Assembly (NCBI GenBank): GCA_019635285.1
Contig: JAHBZS010000005.1
Span: 1 to 64,000, forward strand
Reading direction: 5' to 3'
Length of the DNA stretch: 64,000 nt
Source of the DNA: Rubrivivax sp.
GTDB taxonomy: Bacteria > Pseudomonadota > Gammaproteobacteria > Burkholderiales > Burkholderiaceae_C
Shown here: positions 17,209 through 25,736 of the stretch, in pieces
How positions within the stretch are numbered: position 1 is the stretch's first letter
How the letters are laid out: each line of letters begins with the position of its first letter
Notes under the pieces: model-generated
Seen by the model: the letters and a program-made list of their open reading frames with translations, nothing else
Database searches by the model: none
Told to the model about the DNA's origin: nothing
Translations under genes and position numbers: made by a program

Positions 17209-18768
17209 CTACGCCACGCCGCGCTTCTGCGCCTTCCAGAACGGCTCGCGCAGCACCGACTTCAGCACCTTGCCGGCGCCGGACAGCGGCAGCTGCGCCA
17301 CGAAGTCGACGCTGCGCGGGCACTTGTAGTGGGCGATCAGCTGCTTGCAGTGGCCGATCAGGCTCTCGGCGGTGGCGTCTGCCCCGGGCTTGAGCACGAC
17401 GATCACGTGCACCGTCTCGCCCCACTGCTCGCTGGGGATGCCGATCACCGCGCAGGCGGCCACCGCCGGATGCTGGGCCACGATGTTCTCCACCTCGGCC
17501 GAGTAGACGTTCTCGCCGCCGCTGATGATCATGTCCTTCATGCGGTCGACGACGAAGATGAAGCCGTCGTCGTCCATGTAGGCGCCGTCGCCGGTGTGCA
17601 TCCAGCCGCCGCGCAGCGCCTCGGCGCTCTGCTCGGGCTTGTTCCAGTAACCGAGCATGACGTTCGGCCCGCGCACCACCACCTCGCCCACCGTGCCGCG
17701 CGGCACTTCGCGGTCGTCGAGGTCGACGATCTTCACCTCGGTGCAGTAGCTGGCGCGCCCGGCGGCGCGCAGCTTGCCCAGCTTGCGGCCCTCCGGCGTG
17801 TGGAAGAACGGCGGCAGCAGCGTCGCCAGCGGCGACAGCTCGGTCATGCCGTAGGCCTGCACGAACTCCACGCCCGGCAGTGCGGCCATGGCGCGGTCGA
17901 GCACCGCCTCGGAGATGGGCGACGCGCCATAGATCACCGAGCGCAGGCTGCTCAGGTCGCGGCCCTGCTTCATTGCCGGATGGTCCACCAGCATCTGGAT
18001 CATCGTCGGCACCAGCAGCACGTGCGTGACGCGGTCGCGCTCGATGGCCTGCAGCACCGCTTCGGGGTTGAAGGCCGGCAGCACGCTGTGCGTGCTGCCC
18101 TCGATCCAGTGCGCCGCGGCGATGCCCATGTCGGCCAGGTGGAACATCGGCGCCGCGTGCAGGTAGCAGCTGCCGGCCGGCGCGGTGCCTTCGCTGTGCA
18201 AGGCCAGCGCCGAGCTGCACAGGTTGGTGTGGCTGAGCATCACGCCCTTGGGGAAGCCGGTGGTGCCGCCGGTATAGAACACGCCGGCCAGGTCGTCGCC
18301 GCGGCGCGCGGCATCGGGCACCGGCGCGCTGGTGGCGATCAGCGCCTCGTAGTCGTGCATGCCGGCCGGCGTGTCGCCGCTGCCGCAGTAGACGATCTCG
18401 CGCAGCGTCTTCGCCTCGCCGCGGAAGCCTTCGGCCATGGCCTTGAAGGTGTCGTCGACCAGCAGGATCGTCGACGCGCAGTCGTCCAGCGAGTACAGGA
18501 TCTCGGCCGCCGACCAGCGGATGTTGCAGGGGTTCAGCGCGCCGCCGCCCCAGGGCACGGCGAACTGGTATTCCATGTAGCGCTCGGAGTTCAGCGCCAG
18601 CATCGCCACGCGGTCGCCGGGCTGCATGCCCAGCGTCTGCAGCGCGCCGGCCAGGCGCGCCACACGCTCGGCCAGCTCGCGGTAGCTGCGCACCAGGGCG
18701 CCGGCGCGGATGGCCGGGCGCTCGGGGTGTTGCTGCACGCTGCGGTGCAGGGATTGGGTCAGGTACAT
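17209..18768 (-). CDS. Acyl-CoA synthetase (AMP-forming)
   Basis: A 519-residue adenylate-forming ligase that activates a carboxylic acid to its CoA thioester with ATP. The P-loop-like motif FYTGGTTGFPKGVMLSHTN, the AYGMTELSPLAT motif, the hinge DGFIFVVDRMKDMIISGGENVYSAE and a C-terminal catalytic lysine in LSGAGKVLKSVLRE are all visible. The ATG 18768 follows AGGAGA. It diverges from the thiolase-MaoC-SDR-hydratase operon and most likely supplies its CoA substrate. The long-chain, aromatic or steroid-side-chain substrate class cannot be decided from sequence alone. Confidence 0.9.
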   Translation of the reverse strand: MYLTQSLHRSVQQHPERPAIRAGALVRSYRELAERVARLAGALQTLGMQPGDRVAMLALNSERYMEYQFAVPWGGGALNPCNIRWSAAEILYSLDDCASTILLVDDTFKAMAEGFRGEAKTLREIVYCGSGDTPAGMHDYEALIATSAPVPDAARRGDDLAGVFYTGGTTGFPKGVMLSHTNLCSSALALHSEGTAPAGSCYLHAAPMFHLADMGIAAAHWIEGSTHSVLPAFNPEAVLQAIERDRVTHVLLVPTMIQMLVDHPAMKQGRDLSSLRSVIYGASPISEAVLDRAMAALPGVEFVQAYGMTELSPLATLLPPFFHTPEGRKLGKLRAAGRASYCTEVKIVDLDDREVPRGTVGEVVVRGPNVMLGYWNKPEQSAEALRGGWMHTGDGAYMDDDGFIFVVDRMKDMIISGGENVYSAEVENIVAQHPAVAACAVIGIPSEQWGETVHVIVVLKPGADATAESLIGHCKQLIAHYKCPRSVDFVAQLPLSGAGKVLKSVLREPFWKAQKRGVA

Positions 18769-18997
18769 CGTCGTCTCCTGGTGGTCGCGGGCCGGGGCGC
18801 GGTGGGTTCGCGCGGGTCGGGCGCCAGTGTCCCGAAGCCGCGGCCGGCGCGCGATGTCGGATCGCCTCGTTTTGCTGGCCTGCGGCCTCAACCCGCCGTG
18901 GTGGCCGGTGCGCGCGTGACGCGGCGCTCCTACCATCGCCGCCGCTGGCCGCAGATCGCGGCCCTTGGTCCCCCACCCCCCATTGAAAGGCCTCGTC

Positions 18998-20182
18998 ATG
19001 AGCACCCCTGTCCACGTGGTCGGCGTCGGCATGATTCCCTTCGCCAAGCCGGGCGCCAACAAGCCCTATCCCGAGATGGCCGCCGAAGCGCTGCGCCGCG
19101 CGCTGGCCGATGCCGGCGTCGGCTACGAGCAGGTGCAGCAGGCCTACGTCGGCTACGTCTACGGCGACTCCACCTGCGGCCAGCGTGCGCTGTACGAGGT
19201 GGGCATGACCGGCATCCCGGTGATCAACGTCAACAACAACTGCTCCACCGGCTCGACCGCGCTGTTCCTGGCGCGCCAGGCGGTGCAGAGCGGCGCGGTC
19301 GATTGCGCGCTGGCGCTGGGCTTCGAGCAGATGAACCCCGGCGCGCTGGGCTCGGTCTACACCGACCGGCCCAGCGCCTTCGAGCGCTTCGACCATGCGG
19401 CCGACGAGCTGGTGGGCCATGCGAAGGTGCCACTGGCGCTGCGCTACTTCGGCGGTGCCGGCCTGGCGCACATGCAGCAGTACGGCACGCCGCTGGAGAC
19501 CTTCGCCAAGATCCGCGCCAAGGCCAGCCGGCATGCGGCCAACAACCCGCTGGCGCTGTTCAAGAACGTGGTCACGCCCGAGGAGGTGATGGCCTCGCCG
19601 GCGATCTGGCCGGGTGTGCTGACGCGGCTGATGGCCTGCCCGCCCACCTGCGGCGCGGCCGCGGCCATCCTGTGCAGCGAAGCCTTCGCCGCGCGCCACG
19701 GCCTGGACCGCAGCGTGCGCATCCGCGCGCAGGCCATGACCACCGACGCGCCCATCACCTTCGACGCGCAGGACATGCGCGAGGTGGTCGGCTTCAGCAT
19801 GGCGCGCGCCGCGGCGCAGCAGGTCTACGACGCGGCCGGCGTCGGCCCCGAAGAGATGGACGTGGTGGAGCTGCACGACTGCTTCGCGCAGAACGAACTG
19901 CTCACTTATGAAGCACTGGGCCTGTGCGGCCTGGGCGGCGCACAGCAGTTCGTCGACGACGGCGACAACACCTACGGCGGCAAGGTGGTCACCAACCCGT
20001 CGGGCGGGCTGTTGAGCAAGGGCCACCCGCTGGGCGCCACCGGCCTGGCGCAGTGCACCGAGTTGGTCCAGCAGCTGCGCGGCAGCGCCGACAAGCGCCA
20101 GGTGGAAGGCGCGCGCCTGGCGCTGCAGCACAACCTGGGGTTGGGCGGCGCCTGCGTGGTGACGATGTACGAAAAAGTCTGA
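18998..20182 (+). CDS. Thiolase, SCP-x / lipid-transfer protein type
   Basis: A 394-residue thiolase-fold enzyme of the SCP-x/lipid-transfer group, often used to cleave or release branched or sterol-like acyl chains. The nucleophile is C82 in NNNCSTGSTAL, and NPSGGLLSKGHPLGATGLAQ carries the GHP motif. The second catalytic cysteine of classical thiolases (CxGxG) is replaced by GLGGACVV, as in this subgroup. The start is ATG 18998; an upstream in-frame GTG would add an unlikely proline-rich segment. It leads a five-gene operon. Confidence 0.9.
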   Translation: MSTPVHVVGVGMIPFAKPGANKPYPEMAAEALRRALADAGVGYEQVQQAYVGYVYGDSTCGQRALYEVGMTGIPVINVNNNCSTGSTALFLARQAVQSGAVDCALALGFEQMNPGALGSVYTDRPSAFERFDHAADELVGHAKVPLALRYFGGAGLAHMQQYGTPLETFAKIRAKASRHAANNPLALFKNVVTPEEVMASPAIWPGVLTRLMACPPTCGAAAAILCSEAFAARHGLDRSVRIRAQAMTTDAPITFDAQDMREVVGFSMARAAAQQVYDAAGVGPEEMDVVELHDCFAQNELLTYEALGLCGLGGAQQFVDDGDNTYGGKVVTNPSGGLLSKGHPLGATGLAQCTELVQQLRGSADKRQVEGARLALQHNLGLGGACVVTMYEKV

Positions 20183-20201
20183 CCCCACGGAGACCAAGAC
20201 G

Positions 20202-20642
20202 ATGATCGACAAGGCTTTCATCGGGCGCGAGCTGGCGCCCTCGACCTTGACCTTGGAGCGCGGCCGGCTGCGCTTCTTCGCGCAGGCCATCGGCGAGACC
20301 GACCCGGTCTATACCGACCTGGACGCGGCGCGTGCGGCCGGTTATGCCGACCTGCCGGCCCCGCCGACCTTTCTGTTTGCCGCCGAGCTGGAATCGGGCC
20401 AGTCGATGGCGTTGCTGGAGCTGCTGCAGATTCCGCTGTCCAAGCTGCTGCACGGCGAACAGGGCTTCACCTACCACCGCGCGGCCTGCGCCGGCGACAC
20501 CATTACCGTGCGCCCGCGCATCACCGACATCTACGACAAGAAGGCCGGCGCGCTGGAGTTCGTGGTGAAGACCGCCGAGGCGCGCAACCAGCGTGACGAA
20601 CTGGTGGCCGAGCTGCGCACGGTCATTGTCTGCCGTCATTGA
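20202..20642 (+). CDS. MaoC-like dehydratase, FAS1-type N-terminal hot-dog domain
   Basis: A 146-residue hot-dog-fold protein related to the N-terminal domain of FAS1/MaoC dehydratases (ETDPVYTDLDAARAAGY, PPTFLF, LLHGEQGFTYHRAACAGDTITVRPRITDIYDKK). Such proteins usually pair with a second MaoC subunit to form a heteromeric (R)-enoyl-CoA hydratase. The next gene, 11 bp away, encodes that partner. It lacks the D-x4-H hydratase signature, so it is probably the substrate-binding half. Confidence 0.88.
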   Translation: MIDKAFIGRELAPSTLTLERGRLRFFAQAIGETDPVYTDLDAARAAGYADLPAPPTFLFAAELESGQSMALLELLQIPLSKLLHGEQGFTYHRAACAGDTITVRPRITDIYDKKAGALEFVVKTAEARNQRDELVAELRTVIVCRH

Positions 20643-20653
20643 GGAACGCCGCG

Positions 20654-21067
20654 ATGAAAACCCTTTCCCACGCCGAAGTCGGCCAGGAGCTGCCGCCGCT
20701 GACGCTGCCGGCGGTGAACCGCACGACGCTGGCGCTGTTTGCCGGCGCGTCGGGCGACCACAACCCGGTGCACATCGACATCGACTTCGCGCGCAAGGCC
20801 GGCATGCCCGATGTGTTTGCGCACGGCATGCTGGGCATGGCCTGGATGTGCCGTCTGCTCACGCAATGGGCGCCGCAGAAGCAGCTGCGCAAGGTGGACG
20901 CGCGCTTCGCCGGCATCACGCAGGTGGGCCACGTCATCACCTGCCGCGGCAAGGTGGCCGAGATCGTCGACTTCAACGGCGAGCGCTGTGCGCGCATCGA
21001 AATCAGCACCAGCAACCAGTACGGCCAGGTGCGCATCGCCGGCGAGGCGCTGGTCGCGCTGGCCTGA
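20654..21067 (+). CDS. MaoC-family (R)-enoyl-CoA hydratase
   Basis: A 137-residue hot-dog hydratase with the catalytic pattern ASGDHNPVHIDIDFARKAG, where D and H activate water, followed by FAHGMLGMAWM. It likely forms a heterodimer or tetramer with the product of the preceding gene and hydrates an enoyl-CoA. The ATG at 20654 follows GAGGAAC; a TTG 15 bases earlier in frame is less likely. It is the middle gene of the thiolase-to-hydratase operon. Confidence 0.9.
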   Translation: MKTLSHAEVGQELPPLTLPAVNRTTLALFAGASGDHNPVHIDIDFARKAGMPDVFAHGMLGMAWMCRLLTQWAPQKQLRKVDARFAGITQVGHVITCRGKVAEIVDFNGERCARIEISTSNQYGQVRIAGEALVALA

Positions 21068-21080
21068 ACGAGGAACCCCC

Positions 21081-21917
21081 ATGACATCCCGCAAACTCGA
21101 AGGCAAGGTGGCGCTGGTCACCGGTTCCGGCCGCGGCATCGGCCGCTCCATTGCACTGAAGCTGGCCAGCGAAGGCGCCCGCCTGGTGATCAACGACCTG
21201 GACGACGGCCCCGCGCAGGACACGGCGCAGGCCGTGCGCGCGCTGGGCGCTGACGCCGTGGCCTGCATCGGCAGCGTCACCGCGCCGGACTTTGCCGAGC
21301 GCTTTGTCGGCACGGCGGTGGACCAGTTCAAGGGCCTGGACATCATCGTCAACAACGCCGGCTACACCTGGGACAACGTCATCCAGAAGATGACCGACGA
21401 GCAGTGGTACGCCATCCTCGACTGCCACCTGACCGCGCCCTTCCGCATCCTGCGCGCGGCGCAGCCGGTGATCCGCGCGCTGGCCAAGGCCGACGGCGAG
21501 GCCGGCGTGCGCCACGTGCGCAAGGTGGTCAACATCTCGTCGATGGCCGGCCTGTTCGGCAACGCCGGCCAGGCCAACTACGCCACCGCCAAGGCCGGCG
21601 TCGAAGGCATGACGCGCACGCTGGCCAAGGAATGGGGCCGGCTGAACGTCACCGTCAACGCCGTGGCCTACGGGTTGATCAAGACGCGGCTCACCGTGGC
21701 CACCAACGACGCCAGCGCCACCGCGAACATCGAGGGGCGCGAGATCAAGGTCGGCGTCAACCCCGGGCTGATGGACGCGATGGAAAAGATGATCCCGCTG
21801 GGCCGCGGCGGCACGCCCGACGAGGCGGCCGGCGCGGTGTACCTGTTCTGCATCCCCGAATCCGACTACGTCAGCGGCCAGACGCTGGTGTGCAGCGGGG
21901 GGCTCACGGGGATATGA
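21081..21917 (+). CDS. Short-chain dehydrogenase/reductase
   Basis: A 278-residue classical SDR. It shows the cofactor motif TGSGRGIG (residues about 15-22), NNAG, the catalytic serine in NISSMAG and the YATAK active-site pair. The C-terminal VSGQTLVCSGGLTG loop is usual for FabG-like 3-hydroxyacyl-CoA dehydrogenases. In this operon it would oxidise the 3-hydroxyacyl-CoA made by the MaoC pair before thiolytic cleavage. A 40-residue insertion after the active site (NIEGREIKVGVNPGLMDAM) resembles the HSD17B4 subgroup. Confidence 0.9.
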   Translation: MTSRKLEGKVALVTGSGRGIGRSIALKLASEGARLVINDLDDGPAQDTAQAVRALGADAVACIGSVTAPDFAERFVGTAVDQFKGLDIIVNNAGYTWDNVIQKMTDEQWYAILDCHLTAPFRILRAAQPVIRALAKADGEAGVRHVRKVVNISSMAGLFGNAGQANYATAKAGVEGMTRTLAKEWGRLNVTVNAVAYGLIKTRLTVATNDASATANIEGREIKVGVNPGLMDAMEKMIPLGRGGTPDEAAGAVYLFCIPESDYVSGQTLVCSGGLTGI

Positions 21918-21919
21918 CG

Positions 21920-22049
21920 GCCCCCGGCCGCCTGGCGGCCGCCCCCCGCGGGGGCTACCGAACCGGACCGGGGGACCCGGATCCGGTTCGGCCCGCTTGG
22001 GCCACGCTGCCCCCTCGTCGCCTGCGGCGACGTTTCCCCCTGGGGCATT
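21920..22049. repeat. Intergenic palindromic (REP-like) repeat
   Basis: The gap between the SDR and the last hydratase holds two hairpins. One pairs CCGAACCGGACCGGG (21958-21972) with CCCGGATCCGGTTCGG (21976-21991), with one bulged base. The other is CGTCGCC-TGC-GGCGACG (22016-22032), itself enclosed by TGCCCC…GGGGCA. Such GC-rich palindromes between operon genes resemble REP elements and can terminate transcription or stabilise mRNA ends. Copy number elsewhere is not known. Confidence 0.6.
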
Positions 22050-22081
22050 CCATCTCCGAGGCATCGTGTGAAAGGCTTGCC

Positions 22082-22858
22082 ATGCCACTGGTACTGAGCG
22101 AACGCGAGGGCGCGGTCGCGCGGCTCACGCTCAACGACCCCAAGTCCTACAACTCGCTGGGCCTGGATCTGCTGGGCGAGTTCAACGCGGCGCTGGACCA
22201 GGCGATCGCCGACCCCGCGGTGCGCGTGATCCTGCTCACCGGCGCGGGCAAGGGCTTCTGCTCCGGCGCGCAGTTCGGCGCCGGCATCTTCGACCAGGGC
22301 GACGCGGTGGGCGCGATGATGCGAGAGCGCATCAGCCCGTTGATCGAGACGCTGCATGCGTCGCCCAAGCCGGTGGTCACTGCGGTCAACGGCGCCGCGG
22401 CCGGCGCGGGCGTCGGCGTGGCGCTGGCCGGCGACATCGTGTTCGCCGCGCGCTCGGCGCGCTTCATCCTGAGCTTCGTGAAGCTCGGTGCGGTGCTGGA
22501 CGGTGGCACCTCGCAGTTCCTGCAACGCAGCATCGGCGCGGCACGCACCCGCGCGCTGGCGCTCAGCGGCGAAGCGCTGCCGGCGCAGACCGCGGCCGAC
22601 TGGGGCCTGGTCTGGCGCTGTGTCGACGACGAGCACCTGCTGGCCACGGCCCATGAGATGGCGCAGCGGCTGGCCGACGGGCCGCCGCTGGCCATCGCGG
22701 CGATCAAGCAGCAACTCGACCGGGCCTGGGCCGACGACCTGGCCCCCGCGCTGGACGCCGAGGCCGAAGCGCAGTCGCGCGCGTTCGTTACGCAGGACCT
22801 GAAGGAAGGCGCGGCCGCCTTCGTCGAGAGGCGAGCGCCGCGTTTTGTTGGGCGCTAG
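22082..22858 (+). CDS. Enoyl-CoA hydratase/isomerase, PaaG-like
   Basis: A 258-residue crotonase-family protein. The first hydratase glutamate is missing: the motif reads GAAAGAGVGVALAGD instead of GGGxE. An aspartate occupies the second catalytic region (FVKLGAVLDGGTSQFL). This matches PaaG-type delta3,delta2-enoyl-CoA isomerases. It could shift a double bond so that intermediates can enter the MaoC hydratase step encoded upstream. It is the last gene of the five-gene operon, separated from the SDR by a palindromic repeat. Confidence 0.87.
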   Translation: MPLVLSEREGAVARLTLNDPKSYNSLGLDLLGEFNAALDQAIADPAVRVILLTGAGKGFCSGAQFGAGIFDQGDAVGAMMRERISPLIETLHASPKPVVTAVNGAAAGAGVGVALAGDIVFAARSARFILSFVKLGAVLDGGTSQFLQRSIGAARTRALALSGEALPAQTAADWGLVWRCVDDEHLLATAHEMAQRLADGPPLAIAAIKQQLDRAWADDLAPALDAEAEAQSRAFVTQDLKEGAAAFVERRAPRFVGR

Positions 22859-22998
22859 TACTGATTTGCGATCGAGCGCCCAGAAGACTAGGGCGGCTGG
22901 CGCACAGCGGCCGTTCGACTGAGTGTCGGCGAGGAGGCGAAGCGCCAGACGGTGCCACTTCCTGGTTTGTCTGCGTCGCGCGAGTGGCTTCGCCTGGG

Positions 22999-25476
22999 TC
23001 ACTTCACCTTCATCTCTGGGCCGCAGCACTTCTTGAACTTCTTACCTGATCCGCATGGGCACTGCTCGTTTCGCCCGATGCGTCGGCCCGTCGCGACCGC
23101 TTTCTGAAGTCGTGCTTCGCGCAGAGCCTCGCCCCGTGCTCGGAGCGCCGGCAGTTCGAAGATTGAGACGTCTGCGAGTCGCAAGAAGTGCCATTCGGCA
23201 TGGAGGAGCATGCCCGCGTCATCGTAGGAGAGTTCAAGGAGCACCCGCTCCGGTTCGTCATGCATCACCATGATTGCCCGTGCGTGGTCGCGCATCTCAT
23301 CTGCCGAAGGGAGTGACCACCGGGGCGTCAATGCGAAAGCTGTCAAGCGCACCTCCCCGAAGGTCGAAAACGGACGAGGTTGCTTCGCGTCTGACCGCCC
23401 CAGCTCTTGCGCCAGCGTGTTGAACATCCGATCTCGCCAGTCTCCGCTCATGTCGAGGAGGTAGGCCGCGATAGCGGAGCGACCGTTCTTGTCGCTCACG
23501 CGCAAGAACTCAAGCAAGGCCGTCAGACCCGCAGGCATCTTCTGATGAAGAGGGGATGGAAGTGCCGGTTCCGCCAAGCGCGCGGAGAAAAACTTGTCGA
23601 TCTCCTGCCGGTAGCCGATGAACTGCAGATGAGCCGTCGCTCCACCGCGAAGTTCAGCCGCATGCTTGGGGTAGTGGTTGTGCTGGAGATACAGACCCAA
23701 ATGGTCTAGCTCGTCGTCGAGTTGGAGAGTGTCCGACGTAAGCGCCTCTCGGCGCATCTGGACGAAGTGAAGGAACTCGAGCGGATTGGTAAAGATGTCT
23801 GAGTACACGCGCAGGTCATCCAGTGACAGTGACCACACGGGCTTGTCTCCAACGTCTACCCCGATGGACGACAGGTGCTGAACTTGGGCTGCAATCTCCG
23901 TGAATGGATCAAGCGTGACAGCGCAGATCGTGACTTGGCGATAGTCCCTCAGTCTCAGGCGGGCGGTTTCGCTTCCCGCGTGGTTCAGCAAGGGAACCTC
24001 ATCGGCTGTTTGCAGGTATCGAAGGAACCGGTTGCCTTGCTTGGCGGGCGCAGACACAAGGTTCTTGATTGACTGCACGTGCGCGTCGACATCAGTGGCG
24101 GGCGACGTGTAGGTGAATGAGCCAGACTTAACTTCGACGATGAACAGGTGTCCATCAAACAAAAGTACGCCGTCCGCTTCATAGCGAGCAGCCGCTGCCC
24201 CGGCCTCGCACAGCCGATAGTAGATCTCCTTGAAGCACGTTGCGCCGGGCAGTAGTCGTTGCAGGTACTCGAACGGCAAAGTCTCGGTAGCCCCTTTGCG
24301 GGCGTCGATCCAGGCTTGCTTGAGGCGTTGGTCCTCAGCGAACACGCGCTTTTCAAGCTGGCGGTAGAAGTGGTCGAACAAGCCGCTCAGATCGAAACAG
24401 TAGTACTTTCCATCCAGCTTGATGAAGGGCCGCTTGAATATGGGCCAGACACGCAACGGCCACCCCTTGAAGGGTCCATCGGCAAAGAACTCTCCATCCT
24501 GGCCCGGCGCCCAAGCAAAGTCCTCAAGGAACGCAGGTGGCAAGTTAGTCACCTTCTGCAAGTCGAAGAGGTCGTGGAGAAGAAAGAGCCTTACTGCGCG
24601 GTTCTGTTCTGCCTCAAGCCCGTGACGGACGATTGATGCGCGCAGCAGTTCTCCTGGGTCACCATCCTTCGCGATGCCAGCTTTGATATCTGAGTCCAGC
24701 GCTGCGAGAGATTTCCGTTTGAACGTGTCCATAGCGTCAAAAGCATCGGCGAGGCCCCTGGTCAGCGAGTGCCAGATCTTGGCGAGCTCATCGCACAGTT
24801 GCTCGCTGCTCAGCCCGTAGAGCTGCTGGACCACGCCAGTCTGTGGTGTGAGCAGTTCGCGTAGTGCTTGGACCTGATGGTTCTGATACTGCTCTCCTGT
24901 GACATTGCACCAGTAGAGCTGCGTCCGAAAGTGGAACTCCTCGAATGCGGCGTCGACGGCCGGACCGCTCTTTCGGTGCTCGGCTGTAGCGCACAAAAAG
25001 TACCGCGAGTTCAGCTTCTGAAAAATGGACTCGACCAGGTGCTGCAGCTTGCCCCAGGCTTCATCGGTCAGCTCGCTCGACCGGTCAGCAGTGGGCGGCG
25101 TGCCGGCAACCAGGCTCTGAACATAGTCGAGCATTCGCGCAGCATGTGCGTGTTCGTGCCCGACTTCTACCTCGCTCTCAATCCCCAGGGTCGCGGCGGT
25201 TCGCTCCCACCAGGCTCGGTGCAGCATTTCCAATGGGTTCAGCGTTGCTACCAGGGCCGCGGCGTCGGCGATGTCTCGGTCAATCTCGCGCACCACCTCG
25301 TCATAGCTCGCGACGAGGCGCGCCTGGAGCTTGTCGAACTCACCTGGCGACCAGTTGCTCTGCGAGACGATGTGACGGCCGAACCGCATCATGCGAAGGG
25401 GACCGGAGCTGAAGACCTCGTCGGGTTGGTGTGCTGCGGTGCGAACGCTAGGCCGCTTGTGCTTGTTGCGCTTCAT
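22999..25476 (-). CDS. SEC-C protein with PD-(D/E)XK nuclease-like motif
   Basis: An 825-residue protein, transcribed alone and visibly lower in GC than its neighbours, suggesting transfer. The C-terminus is a SEC-C zinc motif (RNEQCPCGSGKKFKKCCG). In the middle, YEADGVLLFDGHLFIVEVKSG shows D435-x12-E448-V-K450, the layout of PD-(D/E)XK nucleases. The long N-terminal region is helical and unrecognised. The start ATG 25476 (MKRNKHKR) was preferred over upstream codons of poor composition. Function is unknown; a nucleic-acid enzyme, perhaps in defence or repair, is an inference. Confidence 0.75.
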   Translation of the reverse strand: MKRNKHKRPSVRTAAHQPDEVFSSGPLRMMRFGRHIVSQSNWSPGEFDKLQARLVASYDEVVREIDRDIADAAALVATLNPLEMLHRAWWERTAATLGIESEVEVGHEHAHAARMLDYVQSLVAGTPPTADRSSELTDEAWGKLQHLVESIFQKLNSRYFLCATAEHRKSGPAVDAAFEEFHFRTQLYWCNVTGEQYQNHQVQALRELLTPQTGVVQQLYGLSSEQLCDELAKIWHSLTRGLADAFDAMDTFKRKSLAALDSDIKAGIAKDGDPGELLRASIVRHGLEAEQNRAVRLFLLHDLFDLQKVTNLPPAFLEDFAWAPGQDGEFFADGPFKGWPLRVWPIFKRPFIKLDGKYYCFDLSGLFDHFYRQLEKRVFAEDQRLKQAWIDARKGATETLPFEYLQRLLPGATCFKEIYYRLCEAGAAAARYEADGVLLFDGHLFIVEVKSGSFTYTSPATDVDAHVQSIKNLVSAPAKQGNRFLRYLQTADEVPLLNHAGSETARLRLRDYRQVTICAVTLDPFTEIAAQVQHLSSIGVDVGDKPVWSLSLDDLRVYSDIFTNPLEFLHFVQMRREALTSDTLQLDDELDHLGLYLQHNHYPKHAAELRGGATAHLQFIGYRQEIDKFFSARLAEPALPSPLHQKMPAGLTALLEFLRVSDKNGRSAIAAYLLDMSGDWRDRMFNTLAQELGRSDAKQPRPFSTFGEVRLTAFALTPRWSLPSADEMRDHARAIMVMHDEPERVLLELSYDDAGMLLHAEWHFLRLADVSIFELPALRARGEALREARLQKAVATGRRIGRNEQCPCGSGKKFKKCCGPEMKVK

Positions 25477-25736
25477 TCGTTGATCGTGCCATGCAAATCT
25501 TGCCGCTTGTCTCCTGTAGGACGGCCCGTCGAGCTGCGTGCCAACGGTACGGCTACTTTTCAGATTCCCGGACGGCGGGTCAGGGTCCCACGCCGCGATC
25601 TTCAAGAAGAATCTGCAACGCAGTCTGTGCGTCAGCACTGCTGCCGACTGCCCGCATACGGCTTGCATCTTCGAACGCGAACTCGCACGACACGCGCGTG
25701 CCGCCTGTGCCGGCCGGGCGCGTATGCTCGCCCGCC

